Assembly: GCF_009939005.1 (NCBI RefSeq)
Contig: NZ_JAACJS010000002.1
Coordinates: 588,646 to 652,645 of the forward strand
Source of the DNA: Sediminibacterium roseum
GTDB lineage: Bacteria > Bacteroidota > Bacteroidia > Chitinophagales > Chitinophagaceae
Length of the DNA stretch: 64,000 nucleotides
Reading direction: 5' to 3'
The translations under genes and the position numbers were made by a program. Of the stretch, positions 52,497 through 62,329 are shown piece by piece. Within the stretch, counting starts at the first letter, position 1. The number at the start of each line of letters is the position of its first letter. The notes beneath the pieces were generated by a model. The model did not search any database. It had not been told where the DNA came from and saw only the letters and a list, made by a program, of their open reading frames with translations.

Positions 52497-54287
52497 TTAC
52501 ATCTTTCTTTCACCAATCTGCTGCCTCCACATTGCATAGTACAGTCCTTTTTCTTCGAGCAGCTGTGCGTGGCTGCCGGTTTCCACGATCTGTCCTTTTT
52601 CAAGCACATGGATCCTGTCTGCATGCATGATGGTACTGAGGCGGTGCGCGATCATCACGGTGATCTGCTCTTTCTCGGCAGAGATGCGCTGGATCGTGTT
52701 GGTGATCTCTTCTTCTGTAATGCTGTCGAGCGATGAGGTTGCTTCGTCAAAGATCAGGAGGTGCGGGTGGCGCAGCAATGCGCGCGCGATGGAAAGGCGT
52801 TGTTTTTCTCCGCCGCTCAGTTTCAATCCCCCTTCGCCGATCATTGTGTCGAGACCTTTTTCGGCTTTGGCAAGCAGGTTGTCGCAACTCGCTTTGTGCA
52901 GGGCTTCCACCAGTTCTTCATCTGATGAATCCGGCGCCACGAACAATAAATTTTCGCGTATCGTTCCGGCAAACAGTTGCGTGTCCTGCGTTACAAAACC
53001 GATCTGTCCGCGCAGCTCATCAAACATGATGTCTTTGCTGTCGATGCCATTGTATAAAATGGTTCCCTGCTGTGTATGATACAATCCAACCAGCAATTTC
53101 ATCAGCGTACTTTTTCCTGCGCCGCTTGGGCCAACAAAGGCGATGCTTTCGCCTTGTTTTACTTCGAAACTGATGTTATCCAGCGCCTTGAACTGCGCGG
53201 TCTGGTGTTTGAATGAAATGTTCTGGAAAGATAATTTTTCAATTGCCCCGATGTGGGCCGGGTGCACGGGTGTTGGCTCCGATGGCTTCTGCATAAGGTT
53301 GTGAAAATTATTGAGGGATGCCTCCGCCTCGCGGTAGGAGAGAATGATGTTGCCGATCTCCTGCAACGGCCCGAAAATAAAGAACGAATAAAAGGTCAGC
53401 GTCATCACCTCACCGGCAGTGATCTTTCCGCCCCATACGAGCCAAAGCAGCATGAACATGATCACCTGGCGCAGGAAGTTCACAAATGTGCCCTGGATAA
53501 AACTCAGGGTTCGGATGCTTTTTACTTTTCTCAATTCGAGCCCCAATATTTTATAGGTGTTTTTATTGAGCCGGTCGATCTCCTGCCCCGTTAACCCCAG
53601 GCTTTTTACCAGTTCTATGTTGCGGAGGCTCTCGGTGGTTGTACCGGCCAGCATGGTGGTTTCTTTCACAATGCTTTTCTGTATCACTTTGATCTTCTTA
53701 CTGAGGAAACTGGTGAGCAGCGACAACAAAACAATGCCCACTACGTAGATTGGCATGATGGACCAATGCAGGTTGAACGAATAGATCGAAATAAAAACGA
53801 TACCAACGATGATGCTGAACAATACATTGATGAACGAGATGATGAATTTCTCCGTATCTGTTCTCACTTTGGTGAGAATGGACAGTGTTTCGCCGCTTCG
53901 CTGGTCCTCAAACTCCTGGTAAGGCAGTTTCATCGAATGGCGCAGGCCATCGGTAAAAATTTTGGCGCCAAATTTTTGAACCACCACGTTGCTGAAATAA
54001 TCCTGGAACGCCTTCGCGATCCTGGAAACCATGGCAACGCTGATGAGGATACCCAGGAAACCCAGTACGCCCCAGATAAATTCCGATTGCGTTCTGACGG
54101 CATCGGCCACGAATTTTTTATTAGCGTCAAAATGTCCTTTTTCAAAGGGGTGCATGGCATACTGATCCAGCAACCTTCCAAAGAAGAGCGGATCCAGCAT
54201 GGAGAACGATTGGTTGATGGCCGCGAGCAGGAGCGCCAGCAACACGAGCCATTTATAGGGAGCGAGGTACCGTAACAATAATTTCAT
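52497..54287 (-). CDS. ABC exporter (fused permease and ATPase)
   Basis: A 596-residue half-transporter with an N-terminal six-helix membrane domain (YLAPYKWLVLLALLLAAINQ near the start, IMPIYVVGIVLLSLL near 225) and an ATPase domain with Walker A VGPSGAGKSTLMK, Q-loop FVTQDTQLF, signature LSGGEKQRLSIARALLR, and Walker B LLIFDEATSSLD. It would act as a homodimer exporting lipids, peptides or drugs; the substrate is not readable. ATG 54287 starts MKLLLRYLAPYK; the longer reading overlaps the divergent glycosyltransferase. Confidence 0.93.
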   Translation of the reverse strand: MKLLLRYLAPYKWLVLLALLLAAINQSFSMLDPLFFGRLLDQYAMHPFEKGHFDANKKFVADAVRTQSEFIWGVLGFLGILISVAMVSRIAKAFQDYFSNVVVQKFGAKIFTDGLRHSMKLPYQEFEDQRSGETLSILTKVRTDTEKFIISFINVLFSIIVGIVFISIYSFNLHWSIMPIYVVGIVLLSLLTSFLSKKIKVIQKSIVKETTMLAGTTTESLRNIELVKSLGLTGQEIDRLNKNTYKILGLELRKVKSIRTLSFIQGTFVNFLRQVIMFMLLWLVWGGKITAGEVMTLTFYSFFIFGPLQEIGNIILSYREAEASLNNFHNLMQKPSEPTPVHPAHIGAIEKLSFQNISFKHQTAQFKALDNISFEVKQGESIAFVGPSGAGKSTLMKLLVGLYHTQQGTILYNGIDSKDIMFDELRGQIGFVTQDTQLFAGTIRENLLFVAPDSSDEELVEALHKASCDNLLAKAEKGLDTMIGEGGLKLSGGEKQRLSIARALLRHPHLLIFDEATSSLDSITEEEITNTIQRISAEKEQITVMIAHRLSTIMHADRIHVLEKGQIVETGSHAQLLEEKGLYYAMWRQQIGERKM

Positions 54288-54420
54288 GAAGAGTAGTTTG
54301 TGAGGTCTAAGAGGAACAATTTCCGTACTATTTATCAAAAAGTGCCAAAGTTTCTGCTGTACCGCCGGCAAGATTGCTGAATCCGTTGCGGGAGGCTTAC
54401 TTTTACCCCAAAATGGCCAC

Positions 54421-55473
54421 ATGCGTCACGTCCTGATTGATATGCACCGCTTGAAAAGCAACCCGTACAACGGTTTGTACAGTTTTTCCAAAAACCTTGG
54501 AAAAGCGCTCACCCGGGTGCCCCACGAAGGAATGCAGTGGAATTTTTACCTGCCCGAAAAAGACTTTGGTGTTTTTGGCGACCAGGAGAAGTATGTGGCG
54601 CATAAGTCGGTCGACAAGTTTTTCAAACCCAGCACCTCGCGTTTTGATCTCTGGCACATCACCACCCAGCTATCCTGGTACCGGCCGTTCAACCAGCGAA
54701 CAAAAGTGGTGTATACGCTGCACGATTTCAGCTACCTCATCGAAGACGCGCAAAATGTGAAACGCAACCAACGCCTGCTCAAAGAAACACAGGCGCGGGT
54801 TAACCGCGCCGATCATGTAACGGCGATCTCGGCCTTTGTGCTGGATGAAGCAAAAAAATACCTGGATCTTTCCCGCGTATCTTCTTCGGTTGTTTACAAC
54901 GGATGCAATGTGATCGAATACCCCGGTTTTGATTCGCCAAAATACAAACCAATGCGGCCTTTTTTGTTTTCCATAGGACTGATTCAGCCGCGGAAAAATT
55001 TTCATGTGCTCCCTGCACTGCTCGAAGGAAACGACCTGGAGCTGGTGATCGCAGGGATCGATGATTACGGTTACGGCGACGAGATCCGCGCAGCGGCAAA
55101 AAAAGCAGGTGTGGGCGATCGTTTAAAAATGACAGGCCCTGTTTCGGAACAGGAAAAATATTGGTACTACAGGAATTGTGAGGCCTTTGTTTTTCCTTCG
55201 TATGCGGAAGGATTTGGCCTGCCGGTGATCGAAGCCATGTATCATGGCAAACCCGTTTTTATCTCAGACAAAACAAGTCTGCCCGAAGTGGGCGGCGATG
55301 CAGCTTATTACTTCCGCAATTTTGAACCTTCGCATATGCAGGAGGTTTTTGCAAACGGCATGACGGATTTCGCAAACGATAACGGGCCCGGGAAAGTAAA
55401 ACAACAGGCGGCACTGTTCAGTTGGGATAAAGCAGCCGGCGAATACATTGATGTTTATAAAAAATTACTGTGA
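54421..55473 (+). CDS. Glycosyltransferase family 4
   Basis: A 350-residue GT-B enzyme. The donor-binding half shows FLFSIGLIQPRKNFHVLPAL near residue 180 and the family motif EGFGLPVIEAMYHGKPVF near 263, with the two glutamates of the GT4 EX7E motif. It would add a sugar during polysaccharide, glycolipid or LPS synthesis. Its stop overlaps the GTG start of the following GT2 gene (GTGA), so the two are translated together. Confidence 0.9.
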   Translation: MRHVLIDMHRLKSNPYNGLYSFSKNLGKALTRVPHEGMQWNFYLPEKDFGVFGDQEKYVAHKSVDKFFKPSTSRFDLWHITTQLSWYRPFNQRTKVVYTLHDFSYLIEDAQNVKRNQRLLKETQARVNRADHVTAISAFVLDEAKKYLDLSRVSSSVVYNGCNVIEYPGFDSPKYKPMRPFLFSIGLIQPRKNFHVLPALLEGNDLELVIAGIDDYGYGDEIRAAAKKAGVGDRLKMTGPVSEQEKYWYYRNCEAFVFPSYAEGFGLPVIEAMYHGKPVFISDKTSLPEVGGDAAYYFRNFEPSHMQEVFANGMTDFANDNGPGKVKQQAALFSWDKAAGEYIDVYKKLL

Positions 55474-56387
55474 CCCAGGAATCACTTATATCCATAGTAC
55501 TCTGCACCTACAACGGTGAGGCTTTTTTGCAGGAGCAGATCGGTTCGTTGCTGCAGCAAAGCTGGAAAAACATCGAGATCGTTGTTTCAGACGACCATTC
55601 AACCGATGGCACGCGGTCCATTCTGTCGAAGTATGAAAACGATCCAAGGTTCAGGATCACTTACCAGCAAAAAAACCTCGGCGCCGTTGCCAATTTCGAG
55701 TACGCTGCCGGCCAGGCGAACGGGGACTGTATTGCATTCAGCGACCAGGATGATGTCTGGCTCCCCGGGAAAATCGAGAAATTATACGGCGCCATTGGAG
55801 ATTCTTTGCTGGTGTACAGCGACAGCGAACTGGTAAATGAGCAAGGCGCGAGCCTCCATAAAAAAATATCCGGCCTGCGCAAGCTGGGAAATACAAACGA
55901 TACGCGTGGTTTTGTGTTCAGCAATGTTGTATGGGGTCATGCGATGCTGGTGAAAAGAGAATTGTTGCAGCATGTATTGCCCATCCCGCAACAAATACCG
56001 CACGATATATGGTTTGCAGCAAAAGCCACTGCGTTGTCGGGGATCGTTTATCTGGACGAAGTGCTCACACGCTATCGCCAGCATTCAAAAACAGTAACCA
56101 CAACCATCGCCCAAAAAACAACCACAAGGCCTCACGAAAAAAGGTTCATCGATTTTGAAGAGAAATTAAACTGGATCAATATTCTCAAGCACAATTGCGG
56201 AGATGCGGAAAGGCCTTTTTACGAAAAACTATATGATCTTTTTTCATTAAAGGCAAATGGAAAATTTGTAATGCCCCTGTTTTTGTTTTTGTTGAAACAC
56301 CAGGCGGCACTTTTTCAATTCACCAACAAAAGCCTGTTGAGCCGCGTGGTTGAGATCAGGAAACTGAGCCGTGGAGAACAACGATAA
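55470..56387 (+). CDS. Glycosyltransferase family 2 (rhamnosyltransferase-like)
   Basis: A 305-residue GT-A enzyme beginning at GTG. The nucleotide-sugar site is in SIVLCTYNGEAFLQEQIGSLLQQS and EIVVSDDHSTDGTRSIL, with the DXD-like FSDQDDVWLPGKIEKL near 90. The QDDVW pattern is typical of dTDP-rhamnose-type transferases. It probably adds a sugar to an O-antigen or capsule unit. The stop is only 5 nt from the stop of the convergent methyltransferase. Confidence 0.9.
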   Translation: MTQESLISIVLCTYNGEAFLQEQIGSLLQQSWKNIEIVVSDDHSTDGTRSILSKYENDPRFRITYQQKNLGAVANFEYAAGQANGDCIAFSDQDDVWLPGKIEKLYGAIGDSLLVYSDSELVNEQGASLHKKISGLRKLGNTNDTRGFVFSNVVWGHAMLVKRELLQHVLPIPQQIPHDIWFAAKATALSGIVYLDEVLTRYRQHSKTVTTTIAQKTTTRPHEKRFIDFEEKLNWINILKHNCGDAERPFYEKLYDLFSLKANGKFVMPLFLFLLKHQAALFQFTNKSLLSRVVEIRKLSRGEQR

Positions 56388-56392
56388 AATTA

Positions 56393-57361
56393 TCAGGCGG
56401 GTTTGCGCAGGCAGATCACGGCGGTGTCGCCATTTCCTTTTTCATTTTCTGTCTTCATCAGTTCGCGGAAACGGTGGATGTCTTCTTTTGAAAACATACT
56501 GCTGTTGTCTTTGTTGAACATATGGCTTTTGGGATCATGCAGCGGCATGCCTTTCATGTATTGCTCACTGCTCCAGATAAGGTAGTCGCTGCTGTCGTAA
56601 TAAAATTTTTCTATTGCAAAACCGGCATCCGTTGCAAGTTTGCGCAATTGATGGGCAGACGGGATGAAGATGTGCCTGGGCGCATCAATGCCGCACCAGA
56701 ACACGCCATATTTCTGCCAGCCATAATTTCCCATCACCGGTATGCGGATCATCACACTGCCGCCGGGTTTGGTGATGTTCATGGCCTGTGCCAGTACTTT
56801 TTTGGGTTCGAACATGTGTTCGAGCGAGTGGTGCATCATTACCACATCGTATTGTTCGGATACTTCGTAAATGTCTTTTTTCAGAATCCTGATCGAGCCA
56901 TAAGTATGGCTCTCATCGATAAAAGGATCGATGCCTGTTAAATTGGTGAAGCCGAATTGAAACAGGCGCAGCAGCAGGCTCCCGTTGCCTGTTCCGATAT
57001 CAAGAATGGCATCGCCGAATTTTGCGCCAACGTCTTTCATCCATTGCAGTTGCTCGGGGAGTTTGTAGCCGATCGACAACCATCCACCCACCAGTTTGTT
57101 TTTGCCAAACAGCAGGTATTCTGTTTTGATCTTTCGCAACGCATCGGGTTTGCTGCGGTGCTGCATATCGAGTTTGAAAGAATAATAATCTTCGTTCGGA
57201 TAGTATTTGCCCAGGTTGCCCGGTACATCCTGCAACTGCATACTGCCACACGCGCCGCAAAGCTGGTATTCGAAATATTCATCGAGCCCGAGCTGCAGCT
57301 CTTTTACCTGGAACAACTCATTGCCGTTGGTGTTGCCGCAAAGTATGCAGGGTGTGGTCAT
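56393..57361 (-). CDS. Class I SAM-dependent methyltransferase with zinc-ribbon N terminus
   Basis: A 322-residue protein. The N terminus has two cysteine pairs, CILCGNTN and CGACGSM, as in zinc-ribbon methyltransferases of surface-sugar clusters. The SAM-binding core follows: AILDIGTGNGSLLLRLFQFG, then YDVVMMHHSLEHM, with the late hydrophobic strand GSVMIRIPV. It would methylate a sugar or lipid in the same pathway as the neighbouring glycosyltransferases. ATG 57361 is chosen because it starts at the first cysteine pair; the longer reading overlaps the next gene's end. Confidence 0.85.
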   Translation of the reverse strand: MTTPCILCGNTNGNELFQVKELQLGLDEYFEYQLCGACGSMQLQDVPGNLGKYYPNEDYYSFKLDMQHRSKPDALRKIKTEYLLFGKNKLVGGWLSIGYKLPEQLQWMKDVGAKFGDAILDIGTGNGSLLLRLFQFGFTNLTGIDPFIDESHTYGSIRILKKDIYEVSEQYDVVMMHHSLEHMFEPKKVLAQAMNITKPGGSVMIRIPVMGNYGWQKYGVFWCGIDAPRHIFIPSAHQLRKLATDAGFAIEKFYYDSSDYLIWSSEQYMKGMPLHDPKSHMFNKDNSSMFSKEDIHRFRELMKTENEKGNGDTAVICLRKPA

Positions 57362-57390
57362 AGTAGATGCTTGAGCGTTAAAGATAGGGT

Positions 57391-58269
57391 TCAGCGCAGC
57401 AAAATGTAATTTTTGTAATCGAACGGCCTGATGCCCGTCCATTTTTCCATGATGTTTTTGAAATGATCTTTTAGTGTCAGGTTGTTGTAAGAAAGATCAT
57501 AGTCGAATGTCCAGTTCATTTTCGCGATCCTTTCGCGCATCACCGCCGGGTGCGATTCCCTGAATTTTTCAAGCGCATCTATCTTTGAATAATCGAATGC
57601 TCCCGAGTTGGCGCGTGTGAATTCTTCGGTGATGTTGTCGCCACCCCAGTAATGGCCGAAGTTGCGGGTCTTGTCCATCATGGTAAGCGGCGGCCTCACC
57701 CAGCCATAATGATAGATGTAAGCATCGATGGCCCTTACTTTTAGTTTTTTGTCGTCTTCTTTCCTGAACCCCTGTGCATCGCGGTACGAATAGATCGATC
57801 GGTTCCTGCGCACGATCCGGATCTCGTTGCGGTACCATCTCGAAGAAGTGGCCACATAATCGTACGACCCATAAAAATGTTTGTATTTGAAAAGGAGCCC
57901 GTCTACTTCGGCATCGTCTTTCCAGCGCAGCATCGCTTCGCTGATGGTGTTGTAATATTTCTCGTGCAGTACCTCATCGCCCTGTATGTAAAAGCACCAA
58001 TCGGCGTCGGTTGCCGTGCCCTGCAGCGCTTTGTTGGTCTCGTCGGCCAGTACGGCCCCGCCATGGCGCAGGTTTTTATCCCAAACGGTATCGATGATCT
58101 TTATTTTGGAAGAAGGAATGTTGCTGATGAGCTCACGCGTGCCATCGGTAGAATCGCCTACAGCCACCACCATTTCATCGCACAAAGGCAGTACCGACAG
58201 GATCGATTCCACTACGGGATAGCCAAATTCAACTGCGTTCTTGATAAAAGTAAAACCCGACACCTTCAT
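57391..58269 (-). CDS. Glycosyltransferase family 2
   Basis: A 292-residue GT-A enzyme: VSGFTFIKNAVEFGYPVVESI near the start, EMVVAVGDSTDGTRELI, and WCFYIQGDEVLHEKYYNTI near 90 with the metal-binding acidic residues. It starts a two-gene unit with the methyltransferase (29-nt gap). The acceptor is unknown. Together with the GT4-GT2 pair it marks a small glycan-synthesis region. Confidence 0.85.
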   Translation of the reverse strand: MKVSGFTFIKNAVEFGYPVVESILSVLPLCDEMVVAVGDSTDGTRELISNIPSSKIKIIDTVWDKNLRHGGAVLADETNKALQGTATDADWCFYIQGDEVLHEKYYNTISEAMLRWKDDAEVDGLLFKYKHFYGSYDYVATSSRWYRNEIRIVRRNRSIYSYRDAQGFRKEDDKKLKVRAIDAYIYHYGWVRPPLTMMDKTRNFGHYWGGDNITEEFTRANSGAFDYSKIDALEKFRESHPAVMRERIAKMNWTFDYDLSYNNLTLKDHFKNIMEKWTGIRPFDYKNYILLR

Positions 58270-58445
58270 CGTGCGAAGATAGGGAAGGCGGGTATAAGCT
58301 GCAAGCTGTGCGCAGGCGATCAGCCGGTTGGCACTAAGTTTTATGCCTGCGTTCGCAGTGGCTTTTCCACTTGTGTTAATAATAACATCACGCTAAAACC
58401 CTTGCTGGTGCTGTATTTCTCAGTAAATTAGGAAAACCTTAATCT

Positions 58446-58919
58446 ATGCGCTGGAGAAAATTTAACGGCGAGCACATTCAGTTACCCATCAAGGATGCCG
58501 TTCGGGAGGCCATTGAAAGAGAGGCCGCCAATGGTGTAAAACTAAAAGTCTGCGTGGGCACCGATAGCCAGGTAAAAGGCGAAGACACCGAATTTGCGAC
58601 GGTGATCGTTTTTTTGCGTGAGCACAACGGTGGCTTTATGTACATCCACAATGAAAAGACAAAGCAGAAATTCCACATCAAGGAAAGGATGCTGGTAGAA
58701 GTGGCCAAAAGCATTGAAATTGCTTACGAGCTCTGCGATCTTTTTATCGAACACCATGTTGATATGGAAGTGCATGCCGATATCAACACCAATCCCCAGT
58801 TCAAAAGCAACGATGCGCTGCGCGAAGCAATGGGTTATATTCTCGGGATGGGGTTTGCCTTCAAGGCAAAACCGGAGGCCTTTGCAAGCAGTTGCTGCGC
58901 AGATAAAGCAGTGAATTAA
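58446..58919 (+). CDS. YkuK family RNase H-like protein (DUF458)
   Basis: A 157-residue protein matching the YkuK/DUF458 family: an RNase H-like fold with LKVCVGTDSQVKGEDTEFATVIVFL near 35 (the aspartate on the first strand) and VDMEVHADINTNPQFKSND near 108. The family's activity is not established. It stands alone, with a GC-rich hairpin terminator downstream. Confidence 0.85.
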   Translation: MRWRKFNGEHIQLPIKDAVREAIEREAANGVKLKVCVGTDSQVKGEDTEFATVIVFLREHNGGFMYIHNEKTKQKFHIKERMLVEVAKSIEIAYELCDLFIEHHVDMEVHADINTNPQFKSNDALREAMGYILGMGFAFKAKPEAFASSCCADKAVN

Positions 58920-58953
58920 GGCGGCCCGCAGGTTGATGGTTTCTTTGGCGATG

Positions 58954-58976
58954 GCGCTCCCGTTGCCAACGGGCGC
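58954..58976 (+). terminator. Terminator downstream of the YkuK-like gene
   Basis: GCGCTCCCGTT pairs with AACGGGCGC across a 3-nt loop with one bulged T; a short T-rich stretch follows. Confidence 0.55.
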
Positions 58977-59017
58977 TTGTCCTTTCTAAATTCCTTCCTG
59001 TTCCTGGATGTTGGTTT

Positions 59018-59647
59018 TTACCCTGGTATTTCCTTGTTGCAGTTTTCGATGAATTGTAACAACTCGTCCCTGCCCAGCTTCTTTTCCGCGCTTGTTACAA
59101 AATGCCTTGGCAGGAATTGCCAGGTCTCTTTTAGTTTATCAAGAAACGCCTGGATGTTCCTGGCAACAACAGCGGGTTTTTCTTTATCGGTTTTGGTGAA
59201 TACAAGGCTGAAGTTTACTTTCCAGTGATCGAGCTGGCTCACAAATTCAAGATCGTTTTTCTGGGGGGTGTGGCGACTGTCGATGAGCACAAATACCTGT
59301 ACGAGGTTTTCTCTTTTGCGCAGGTACCCGTTGATCATCTCTTCCCAACGGGCACGTTCCGATTGGGAGCGTTTGGCATAACCGTATCCCGGCAGATCCA
59401 CGAGGAACCACCTGCTTTTCGGGCCTTTTTCTGCAGACGAACTTTCTATTTCAAAATGATTGATGAGCTGCGTTTTGCCTGGTGTTGCCGATGTTTTCGC
59501 CAGCGCCTTCTGCCCGGTGATCATGTTGATGAGCGATGATTTCCCCACGTTGCTCCTCCCGATAAATGCATACTCCGGCCTGTCGGGCTTCGGGCATTGT
59601 TTGATCTGTGCGGAAGAAATAAGGTATTTGGCTGAATTGATCTTCAT
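59018..59647 (-). CDS. engB: Ribosome biogenesis GTPase EngB/YihA
   Basis: A 209-residue GTPase needed for large ribosomal subunit assembly. G1: FIGRSNVGKSSLINMI; G3: DLPGYGYAKRS; G4: FTKTDKEKP; G5 region: FVTSAEKKLG. The length fits EngB. It lies 57 nt downstream of the haem-binding gene on the same strand and is probably the third gene of the gpmI operon. Confidence 0.93.
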   Translation of the reverse strand: MKINSAKYLISSAQIKQCPKPDRPEYAFIGRSNVGKSSLINMITGQKALAKTSATPGKTQLINHFEIESSSAEKGPKSRWFLVDLPGYGYAKRSQSERARWEEMINGYLRKRENLVQVFVLIDSRHTPQKNDLEFVSQLDHWKVNFSLVFTKTDKEKPAVVARNIQAFLDKLKETWQFLPRHFVTSAEKKLGRDELLQFIENCNKEIPG

Positions 59648-59704
59648 GATGGGGTGGCGTTAAACCGGCCAGGCCGGTTGATAAATGTTGAACCTGAACC
59701 GTTT

Positions 59705-60196
59705 TTACTTTCTCCTGGTTACGAGGCTATCCGGCGGATTGTTTTCCCTGATCGTTTCTCTTAACAGGTCGCACCATTTATACAGCGATTCTTTTTCTGC
59801 TGCCGTCAGCACCGCATCTTTGTGTGTAATGGTATAAGAGGGCAAGGGCATGCTTCCTTTCTTTACTTCTTCGATGCATTCTTCCAGTTTATGGTATTGG
59901 CGAGCGATGGTGTAGCCATCAAACTCATCAAAATTCAAATGGCGCTTTCCGTCTTTTACATGGTCTGCGAGCCACCAGCCTACGGGCTGGATCTCGGAAT
60001 ACCAGGGATAGCGTGTGCTGTTGCTGTGGCAATCGTTACAGGCTTTGGCAAGGATGGCCTGCACATCAAGCGGTACCACGTATGTTTTTGAAATGTTCTT
60101 CGATCTGTTGTTCGAAATGTTCTTTGCAGGGCGGAATGCCTGCAACACCAGGAACACGATAAACAGGGCAAGCAGTATTTTTTTTATTGGTTTCAT
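59705..60196 (-). CDS. Haem-binding domain protein (single CxxCH)
   Basis: A 163-residue protein with an N-terminal membrane or signal helix (KKILLALFIVFLVLQAF), then the haem-binding domain with CNDCHSNSTRYPWYSEIQPVGWW near residue 53. The CxxCH and the following WY pattern are typical of the Bacteroidota haem-binding family (PF14376-like). It probably sits in the periplasm. It starts 7 nt downstream of gpmI. Confidence 0.88.
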   Translation of the reverse strand: MKPIKKILLALFIVFLVLQAFRPAKNISNNRSKNISKTYVVPLDVQAILAKACNDCHSNSTRYPWYSEIQPVGWWLADHVKDGKRHLNFDEFDGYTIARQYHKLEECIEEVKKGSMPLPSYTITHKDAVLTAAEKESLYKWCDLLRETIRENNPPDSLVTRRK

Positions 60197-60203
60197 GGTT
60201 CGG

Positions 60204-61724
60204 TCAGATTAAAACTTCACCCGTCATTTCCGGCGGGATCGGAAGGCCCATCATGGTTAAAATGGTTGGTGCGATATCGCCAAGTTTACCGTGTTTCAGT
60301 TCGCCTTTCCATTCTTTATCGATCACGAACAATGGCACAGGATTGAGTGTGTGCGCGGTATTGGGCGATCCGTCTTCGTTGATCATAAAATCAGAATTGC
60401 CATGGTCTGCTGTCAGGAAAACGGTATAGCCGTGTTCAAGCGCCGCAGTAACCACGCGCTTCACACAGGCATCCACCGTTTCTGCCGCTTTCACCGCTGC
60501 GCTGAAAACACCGGTGTGGCCCACCATGTCTGTGTTTGCGTAGTTCAGGCAAATAAAATCCGCTGTTTCTTTTTCAATTTCCGGAATGAGTTTATCGGTA
60601 ATACCGTAAGCACTCATTTCGGGTTGAAGGTCGTAAGTGGCCACCTTTGGCGATGGAACCATGATGCGGCTCTCCCCTTCAAAGGGTTCTTCCCTTCCGC
60701 CGCTGAAGAAGAAGGTAACATGGGGGTATTTTTCTGTTTCCGCAATACGGATCTGTTTCTTGCCATTGTTGGCGAGGATTTCGCCCAGCGTATTGTTGAG
60801 GTTGTCTTTCTCAAATATCACGTGCACATTCTGAAAACTGTGGTCGTACATCGTCATGGTTGTATAATCGATGTTGAGCCTGTGCATACCGAAGTCTGGA
60901 TGGTCTGCCTGCGTAAGCACCTCCGAAATTTCGCGGCAGCGGTCTGTTCTGAAATTGAAGCAAAGCGCCACGTCGCCATCTTTGATGGTTGCCAGCGGTT
61001 GCTGCGCCTCGTTCACAATAACGGTGGGTTTGATGAACTCGTCTGTGATGTTCTCCCTGTATGCGTTTTCAACGGCAGCTACTGCATCGGTTGCTTTTTG
61101 TCCCTCGCCCTTTACCAGGCAATCGTATGCCAGTTTCACGCGCTCCCAGCGTTTGTCGCGGTCCATTGCATAATACCTCCCGCTCACTGATGCGATCTTT
61201 CCTACGGAACCATTCATGTGTTCCTGCAGTTCTTTGATGAAACCGAGCCCGCTTTTCGGGTCGGTGTCCCTTCCATCTGTAAATGCGTGGATGTATACCT
61301 CGGTCAGCCCTTCCTGTTTACAATCGTCACAGATCGCCTTGATGTGGTTGATGTGTGAATGCACCCCGCCATTGCTCACCAGCCCGAGCAGGTGCAACGG
61401 TTTTTGCGACGATTTGGCAAGCCGGATGGCTGCCAGCAAATGTTCATTTTTTGTTAAGTCTCCCTTGCGTATCGACACATTGATGCGCTCCAGCTCCTGG
61501 TAAACGATGCGCCCGGCGCCCAGGTTGAGGTGCCCCACTTCGCTGTTGCCCATCTGCCCGGCGGGCAAACCAACCTCTTCACCACAGGTGGTCAGCGTGG
61601 TATTCGGGTATTTCTGATACAAAGAACTTACAAACGGCACATTTGCGTTCTGGATCGCGTCTGCCGATCTTATTTTTCCGAGTCCCCAGCCATCCATAAT
61701 GACCAGTATTGCTTTCTTGCTCAT
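60204..61724 (-). CDS. gpmI: 2,3-Bisphosphoglycerate-independent phosphoglycerate mutase
   Basis: A 506-residue cytosolic enzyme converting 3- to 2-phosphoglycerate in glycolysis. The metal-binding aspartate is in the N-terminal VIMDGWG, the catalytic serine in GNSEVGHLNLGAGR near 63, and late metal ligands in YANTDMVGHTGVF and LTADHGNSDFM. Length is standard for the manganese-dependent form. It heads an apparent gpmI-haem-binding-engB operon. Confidence 0.95.
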   Translation of the reverse strand: MSKKAILVIMDGWGLGKIRSADAIQNANVPFVSSLYQKYPNTTLTTCGEEVGLPAGQMGNSEVGHLNLGAGRIVYQELERINVSIRKGDLTKNEHLLAAIRLAKSSQKPLHLLGLVSNGGVHSHINHIKAICDDCKQEGLTEVYIHAFTDGRDTDPKSGLGFIKELQEHMNGSVGKIASVSGRYYAMDRDKRWERVKLAYDCLVKGEGQKATDAVAAVENAYRENITDEFIKPTVIVNEAQQPLATIKDGDVALCFNFRTDRCREISEVLTQADHPDFGMHRLNIDYTTMTMYDHSFQNVHVIFEKDNLNNTLGEILANNGKKQIRIAETEKYPHVTFFFSGGREEPFEGESRIMVPSPKVATYDLQPEMSAYGITDKLIPEIEKETADFICLNYANTDMVGHTGVFSAAVKAAETVDACVKRVVTAALEHGYTVFLTADHGNSDFMINEDGSPNTAHTLNPVPLFVIDKEWKGELKHGKLGDIAPTILTMMGLPIPPEMTGEVLI

Positions 61725-61834
61725 GGCATAAAATTACTGCATTTACAATTGATGAGAAGATGTTAACTTTATGCTAATACCCGCCGCTGCACAATCTGGC
61801 ATGTTTTTGGCATTTACGGGGGTAATTACAGTAT

Positions 61835-62215
61835 ATGAAAAAATTATTCTTATTAATTGGATTGATGATCGGGCTGGTGTCTTTCGGACAGAGCGGCGAC
61901 GCGGATGCCATCGTTAACGCGCTCAAGTCGGGCGATGCCACGAGGCTGACGGAACACCTTGATGATTTTGTAGACGTTAAATTACTCGATAAACCAGAGG
62001 TAAAGAACATGAGCCGTAACCAGGCCGCCATCACTTTAAAGGGCTTTTTTACGGAGACCGGTATCAACGGTTTCGAAAAAACCTCGCAGCGCGATGCAAC
62101 TGGTATTTCTTATCTCACCGGCAAGCTTCAGAACAGCAACAAGGGTTACAACATCACCCTTATGATGAAAATGAAGAACGGCAAGTGGCAGATCATTACG
62201 GTTCGGGTAAGTTAG
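61835..62215 (+). CDS. Small exported DUF4783 protein
   Basis: A 126-residue protein with signal peptide MKKLFLLIGLMIGLVSFG. The body has the NTF2-like pattern of DUF4783 (SGDADAIVNALKSGDATRLTE, then QAAITLKGFFTETG, and the final GKWQIITVRV). The family is Bacteroidota-specific and of unknown function. It precedes nadC by 126 nt, but nadC has its own promoter element. Confidence 0.8.
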   Translation: MKKLFLLIGLMIGLVSFGQSGDADAIVNALKSGDATRLTEHLDDFVDVKLLDKPEVKNMSRNQAAITLKGFFTETGINGFEKTSQRDATGISYLTGKLQNSNKGYNITLMMKMKNGKWQIITVRVS

Positions 62216-62329
62216 CAATTGGCGCGCCCATCCCTAAATCATTTTCAAGATCCCGCGGAAGCGGGATCTTTTCTTTTCGGGAAGCTGTGGGCATGTTGCG
62301 GCCCACAACAACGGCCACCTACGATTCCC

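Noticed and set aside
60291..61190. 299-residue antisense ORF over gpmI
   Set aside because: Lies fully inside a strongly conserved enzyme gene; composition is that of a shadow frame.
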